Assembly (NCBI GenBank): GCA_964557205.1
Contig: CAZKZI010000101.1
Coordinates: 1-12,480 of the forward strand
DNA length: 12,480 bases
Origin: JAQVQN01 sp964557205
Lineage (GTDB): Bacteria > Verrucomicrobiota > Kiritimatiellia > RFP12 > UBA1067
Direction: 5' to 3'
The notes under the pieces are model-generated. The model made no database searches and was not told the DNA's origin. It saw only the letters and a program-made list of their open reading frames with translations. Position numbers and translations under genes: made by a program. Below are positions 9,337-12,480 of the stretch, in pieces. Numbering within the stretch: position 1 is the stretch's first letter; each line of letters begins with the position of its first letter.

Positions 9337-11480
9337 ATGAACTTCCTCTGCTACATAGGCCCGGGCGCGGGTTTTGCGGTGATGGGATCGTTCCTGATCT
9401 TCTTCGGCGCGTTGCTGCTGGGCATGCTGATCCTGCTGAGCCTGCCGTTCCGGCTGCTTGCCGCGCTCTTCCGGCGCGGGCCGCACGGGCGCTTCCGGCG
9501 CTGTGTGGTGATGGGGCTGGACGGCATGGATCCGCGCCGGGCGCGGCGGCTGATGGAGGCGGGGCGGCTGCCCAACTTCAAGGCGCTGGCCGGGCAGGGC
9601 AGTTTCTCGCCGCTGGGCAGCACCTGCCCTCCGATCTCGCCGGTGGCGTGGTCGACCTTCTCGACCGGGGTCAATCCCGGCAAGCACGGCATCTACGACT
9701 TTCTGACGCGCGATTTCAACAGCTACCTGCCGGAGCTGTCCTCCACCCGGCTGGTCAAGGACCGCAAGGGGCGGCCGGAGACCGTGCTGCTGCGTAAGAG
9801 CCAGCCGTTCTGGAAAGCGCTGGGCGAGCGGGGTGTGCCCTGCACGGTGTTGCGGGTGCCGCTGACCTATCCGCCGGAACCGTTCAGGGGACGCGCGCTC
9901 TCCGCCATGTGCGCGCCGGATCTTCGTGGCACGCAAGGCGAGTTCACTCTCTTCGAGGAAGATGGCGCGGCAGGCAGCTTTACCGGCGGCCGCCGCATCC
10001 GGGTGTCGCGTCAGGATGGTCTGGTGCGCTGCGCGCTACCCGGGCCGACGCTGGACGGCCACACGCTGGAGGCGTCGCTGGAAGTGAAGTGGAAGGCGGG
10101 AAATAATCTTAAAGCGCGGCTGCTGGCCGGCGGGGCGCCGGTGCGGCTGCGGGTCGGCGAATACACACCGTGGATTTCGTTGACCTTCCGGCAGGGACGC
10201 AGGCGCGTGCGCGGCATCGCGCGTTTCCTGCCGCTGGAGCTGGAACCGCGTTTCAGGCTTTACGTGACGCCAATCAACATCGATCCCGGGCATCCCGCCA
10301 TGCCGGTGGCCTGGCCGGCCTCGTTCAGCGTTTACCTCTCGCGCCTGATCGGGCCTTACGCCACGCTGGGGCTGGCTGAGGACACCTGGGGTTTGACAGC
10401 GGGAGTGTTGAGTGACGAGCAGTTCGAACGGCAGACGCTAGATATCCACCGCGAGCGCGAGCGCATGTTCTTCGAGGCGCTGCGCCTGACGCGTCGCGGC
10501 GTGCTGGTCTGCGTCTTCGACATTACCGACCGTATGCAGCACATGTTTATGCGCCGGATGGAAGAAGAGCCTGTCTCTACCGACCCGGCGGCGGACGCGC
10601 GCATCGACGCGACCTACGAGCTCTGCGATGCCATGNNNNNNNNNNNNNNNNNNNNNNNNNNNNNNNNNNNNNNNNNNNNNNNNNNNNNNNNNNNNNNNNN
10701 NNNNNNNNNNNNNNNNNNNNNNNNNNNNNNNNNNNCGACCCGGCGGCGGACGCGCGCATCGACGCGACCTACGAGCTCTGCGATGCCATGCTGGGGCGTT
10801 TGCGGCGACGGCTGGGACGGCGCGATCTGTTGTTGGTGCTTTCGGATCACGGCTTCACGACCTTCCGGCGCTGCGTACATGTCAACGCCTGGTTGCGCGA
10901 GCAGGGTTATCTGGTTGAGAAAGAGCAGACCGAAGGCACCAGCGATTACTTCGCGCATGTTGACTGGTCGCGCACGCGCGCCTACAGTTTCGGTCTGGCG
11001 GGCGTGTACCTGAACCTGCGGGGACGTGAGGCGCAGGGCATCGTCGAGTCCGGCGCGCAGGCCGACGCGCTCAAACGCGAGCTGGCCGCGAAGCTTGCGG
11101 AGCTGAACGATTCGGCGACCGGAGAACGCGCGGTGCGCACGGTCTATGACGGCGCGGCGGTTTACACCGGGCCTTACACGCAACGTGCGCCGGATCTGGT
11201 GGTCGGCTGGCACAGCGGGTACCGCCACTCCTGGGACACGGCGGTTGGCGGTACGGCCGGCGCGGTCTTTTCCGACAACGACAGCAAATGGTGCGGGGAT
11301 CACTGCGTGGACCGTCTGGAGGTGCCGGGCGTGCTCTTCAGCAACCGGCGGCTGGTTTTCGGCGCGGGCGGGCCGCATCTGGCGGATGTGGCACCGACCC
11401 TGTTGAAGTTATGGAATCTGCCGGTGCCGGGTTACATGGACGGCAACGGCTGGCAACTGGAAGGAAAGTCAAATGTTTGA
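9337..11480 (+). CDS. Membrane-anchored alkaline-phosphatase-superfamily hydrolase (interrupted by assembly gap)
   Basis: After removing 155 bp of assembly artefact (see 10581-10790) this is one 662-aa protein, a paralogue of the 6675 gene. Residues 1-47 start MNFLCYIGPGAGF and form one or two membrane helices ending in FRR, so it is a membrane anchor instead of a cleaved leader. The active-site set is complete: Asp62 (GLDGMD), Ser101 (ISPVAW), Asp398/His402 (TDRMQHMF), Asp452-His453 (LSDHGF) and His604 (CGDHC). The C-terminal part (APTLLKLWNLPVP, then MDGNGW) is typical of the phosphatase/sulfatase fold and is missing from the paralogue. It overlaps the next gene by 8 nt. The start at 9337 is the only one that keeps the membrane segment; a stop codon closes the frame 9 nt upstream. 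Likely role as for its paralogue but facing the periplasm from the membrane. Confidence 0.88.
10581..10790. other. Scaffold gap with duplicated 55-bp flank (assembly artefact)
   Basis: A run of exactly 100 N (10636-10735) is bordered by the same 55 bases on both sides (10581-10635 and 10736-10790). Two contig ends that overlap by 55 bp were joined with a standard-length spacer. Deleting the N run and one copy (155 bp, not a multiple of 3) restores the reading frame of the surrounding gene exactly. Protein length and content should therefore be read across this point as continuous. Confidence 0.95.
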
Positions 11481-11664
11481 GCCCAAGATAAAGGTGAACA
11501 AGGCGTTGTACGATCTGCTGGTCAAGCAGGCTGACGAGAAGGGGTACTCCTCGGTGGAGGAGTACGTGACGCATGTGCTGGAGACGGCGGTGGCTGACGC
11601 GGGCGAGCATGCGACCGAAGAGGAGATACGCGAGCGGCTGCGTGGGCTGGGTTATTTGAAGTGA
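11473..11664 (+). CDS. 63-aa ribbon-helix-helix-like protein
   Basis: This small acidic protein starts with a strand-like segment (FEPKIKVN), followed by two helices (ALYDLLVKQADEKG and SSVEEYVTHVLETAV), the layout of a CopG/MetJ-type ribbon-helix-helix domain. A short tail (TEEEIRERLRGLGYLK) ends it. No basic residues that would mark DNA contact in the strand beyond Lys5 and Lys7 stand out, so DNA binding is uncertain. It has an SD (AAGGAAAG, 11461-11468), starts 8 nt inside the end of the phosphatase gene, and its stop overlaps the next start by 4 nt. That tight packing implies a function tied to the two neighbours, possibly regulation or a protein-protein role; I do not recognise a named family. 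Confidence 0.75.
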   Translation: MFEPKIKVNKALYDLLVKQADEKGYSSVEEYVTHVLETAVADAGEHATEEEIRERLRGLGYLK

Positions 11665-12458
11665 GTGTGCTGAATTCCATCATGGACGCGCTGATGGCGG
11701 TGCTGGGGCGGTTGCCGCCTGCGGCGGCGCTGGCGCTGTTTTCGGCGCTGACCGCGCTGGCGGCGCTGGCGCTGTTCAAGGTCTCGTCGCGTCCTGAGCG
11801 GATCGCGGCGGCGCGTGACCGCGCCTTGGCGCGGGTGATGGAACTGTGGCTGTGGCGCGAGGACGCGGTGGGCGGGCTCTGCTCGGTAGGTCGCGCCATG
11901 GTCGCGAGCTTGGTTTATTTCAGTGTCATGCTGCGTCCGCTGGCGGTGAGTCTGGTGCCGATGGCGCTGTTGCTGGTGCAGGCGCACGAATGGTTCGGGA
12001 CGCGGTCGTTGCGCGTGGGCGAGTCGGTGATGGTGGTGGCGCGGGCAGATCGCGCGGGAGTGGCGGAACACTTGGAGCTGCAAGCCGAAGGCGACCTGCG
12101 GGTCGAGGCCTCGGTGGCCACGCCTGCGTCGCGCGAGCGCGTCTGGCGCGTGCGGGCCGGTCAGACGGCGGGGGTCTTCCGCCTGCATTTGTCTGGCCCA
12201 GATGTCGAAGAGGTCAAACGGTTGTGCGTGGGCGAGGGCTTGCGGCGCGTCTCGCTGCGGCGCGGTCGGGGTTTTTGGAACCGGGTCTTTTATCCCGGCG
12301 AGGCACCGCTGTGCGGGTCGGTGGAGCGGATCGAGGTGACCTATCCGGCAGCGGAATATTCATTTTTTGGGATACGTGCGAATTGGCTGACAGCTCTACT
12401 GGTCTTGAGCCTGTGTGCTGGCCTAGCGCTGAAAAAACCGATGCGGGTCGAGTTCTGA
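11661..12458 (+). CDS. Membrane protein with extracytoplasmic domain, function unknown
   Basis: This 265-aa protein starts with GTG at 11661, overlapping the previous stop (GTGA, 4 nt), a typical coupled start. Membrane helices are visible at about residues 21-40 and 79-107 (a long hydrophobic region, possibly two helices), and at 241-257. Residues about 41-70 between the first two are charged and helical (RPERIAAARDRALARV), probably cytoplasmic. Residues about 112-235 form a beta-rich domain, likely outside the cytoplasm. The helix, charged hairpin, two-helix pattern at the N-terminus vaguely resembles Oxa1/EMC3-superfamily insertases, but without a recognisable signature this is only a suggestion. 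Its coupling to the phosphatase and small-protein genes suggests a complex at the inner membrane. Confidence 0.75.
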   Translation: MSVLNSIMDALMAVLGRLPPAAALALFSALTALAALALFKVSSRPERIAAARDRALARVMELWLWREDAVGGLCSVGRAMVASLVYFSVMLRPLAVSLVPMALLLVQAHEWFGTRSLRVGESVMVVARADRAGVAEHLELQAEGDLRVEASVATPASRERVWRVRAGQTAGVFRLHLSGPDVEEVKRLCVGEGLRRVSLRRGRGFWNRVFYPGEAPLCGSVERIEVTYPAAEYSFFGIRANWLTALLVLSLCAGLALKKPMRVEF

Positions 12459-12480
12459 CGCGGGGAGAGGGAAGAATAGT

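Noticed and set aside
10577..10790. Frameshift or pseudogene in the second phosphatase gene
   Set aside because: Explained completely by the duplicated 55-bp flank and artificial N run; collapse restores the frame.
6675..11480. Sulfatase assignment for the two AP-superfamily enzymes
   Set aside because: Neither has the C/S-x-P-x-R formylglycine motif; the nucleophile region reads PPQSPVAW or PPISPVAW, and the D-x3-H, SDH and GDH motifs fit phosphodiesterase-type members.

Overview
The window looks like a piece of a GC-rich genome from the PVC group of bacteria, most likely Kiritimatiellota, Lentisphaerae or Verrucomicrobia. This is inferred from a PEP-CTERM protein, a four-helix-bundle/zinc-finger protein and the many hairpin and short tandem repeats. 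A 100-N scaffold gap suggests a draft or metagenome assembly. No rRNA, tRNA, CRISPR array or transposase gene was found.

Layout. Positions 1-766 hold no convincing gene but contain a hairpin, short tandem repeats and a sigma70-like promoter. Two secreted-protein genes follow on the plus strand: an internally duplicated secreted protein (767-1585) and a PEP-CTERM protein (1660-2199), closed by a clear intrinsic terminator (2229-2260). Next is a ~301-bp gene-less element with 29-bp terminal inverted repeats (2259-2559), which carries hairpins, 9-bp repeats and an outward-facing promoter. It sits directly before a four-helix-bundle gene (2575-3483). That gene converges on a minus-strand pair: a GT-C glycosyltransferase-like membrane protein (3587-5647), translationally coupled to an exported protein of unknown function (5647-6507). 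Both convergent genes end inside an 85-bp tandem repeat.

From 6675 to the end is a plus-strand cluster: alkaline-phosphatase-superfamily enzyme with a Tat/lipoprotein-like leader (6675-8594), small sulfotransferase-like protein (8656-9237), second membrane-anchored phosphatase-superfamily enzyme (9337-11480), a 63-aa ribbon-helix-helix-like protein (11473-11664) and a 265-aa membrane protein (11661-12458). The last three genes overlap (8 nt and 4 nt), so they are probably expressed together. Both phosphatase-superfamily proteins keep every expected metal-ligand position and a serine in the nucleophile position. A plausible joint role is extracytoplasmic processing of a phosphodiester- or sulfate-bearing envelope molecule, but the substrate is unknown.

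The apparent frameshift in the second phosphatase gene is an assembly artefact: 55 bp before the N run are repeated exactly after it, and collapsing 155 bp restores one 662-aa frame.

The most unusual aspect is the repeat load. Short tandem arrays, mostly of 7-bp units, stand upstream of several genes and also lie in frame inside coding sequence. A ~180-bp mosaic of five array types adds about 60 residues to the glycosyltransferase. Variant units recur in the same order at distant sites, so arrays appear to be copied as ready-made blocks.
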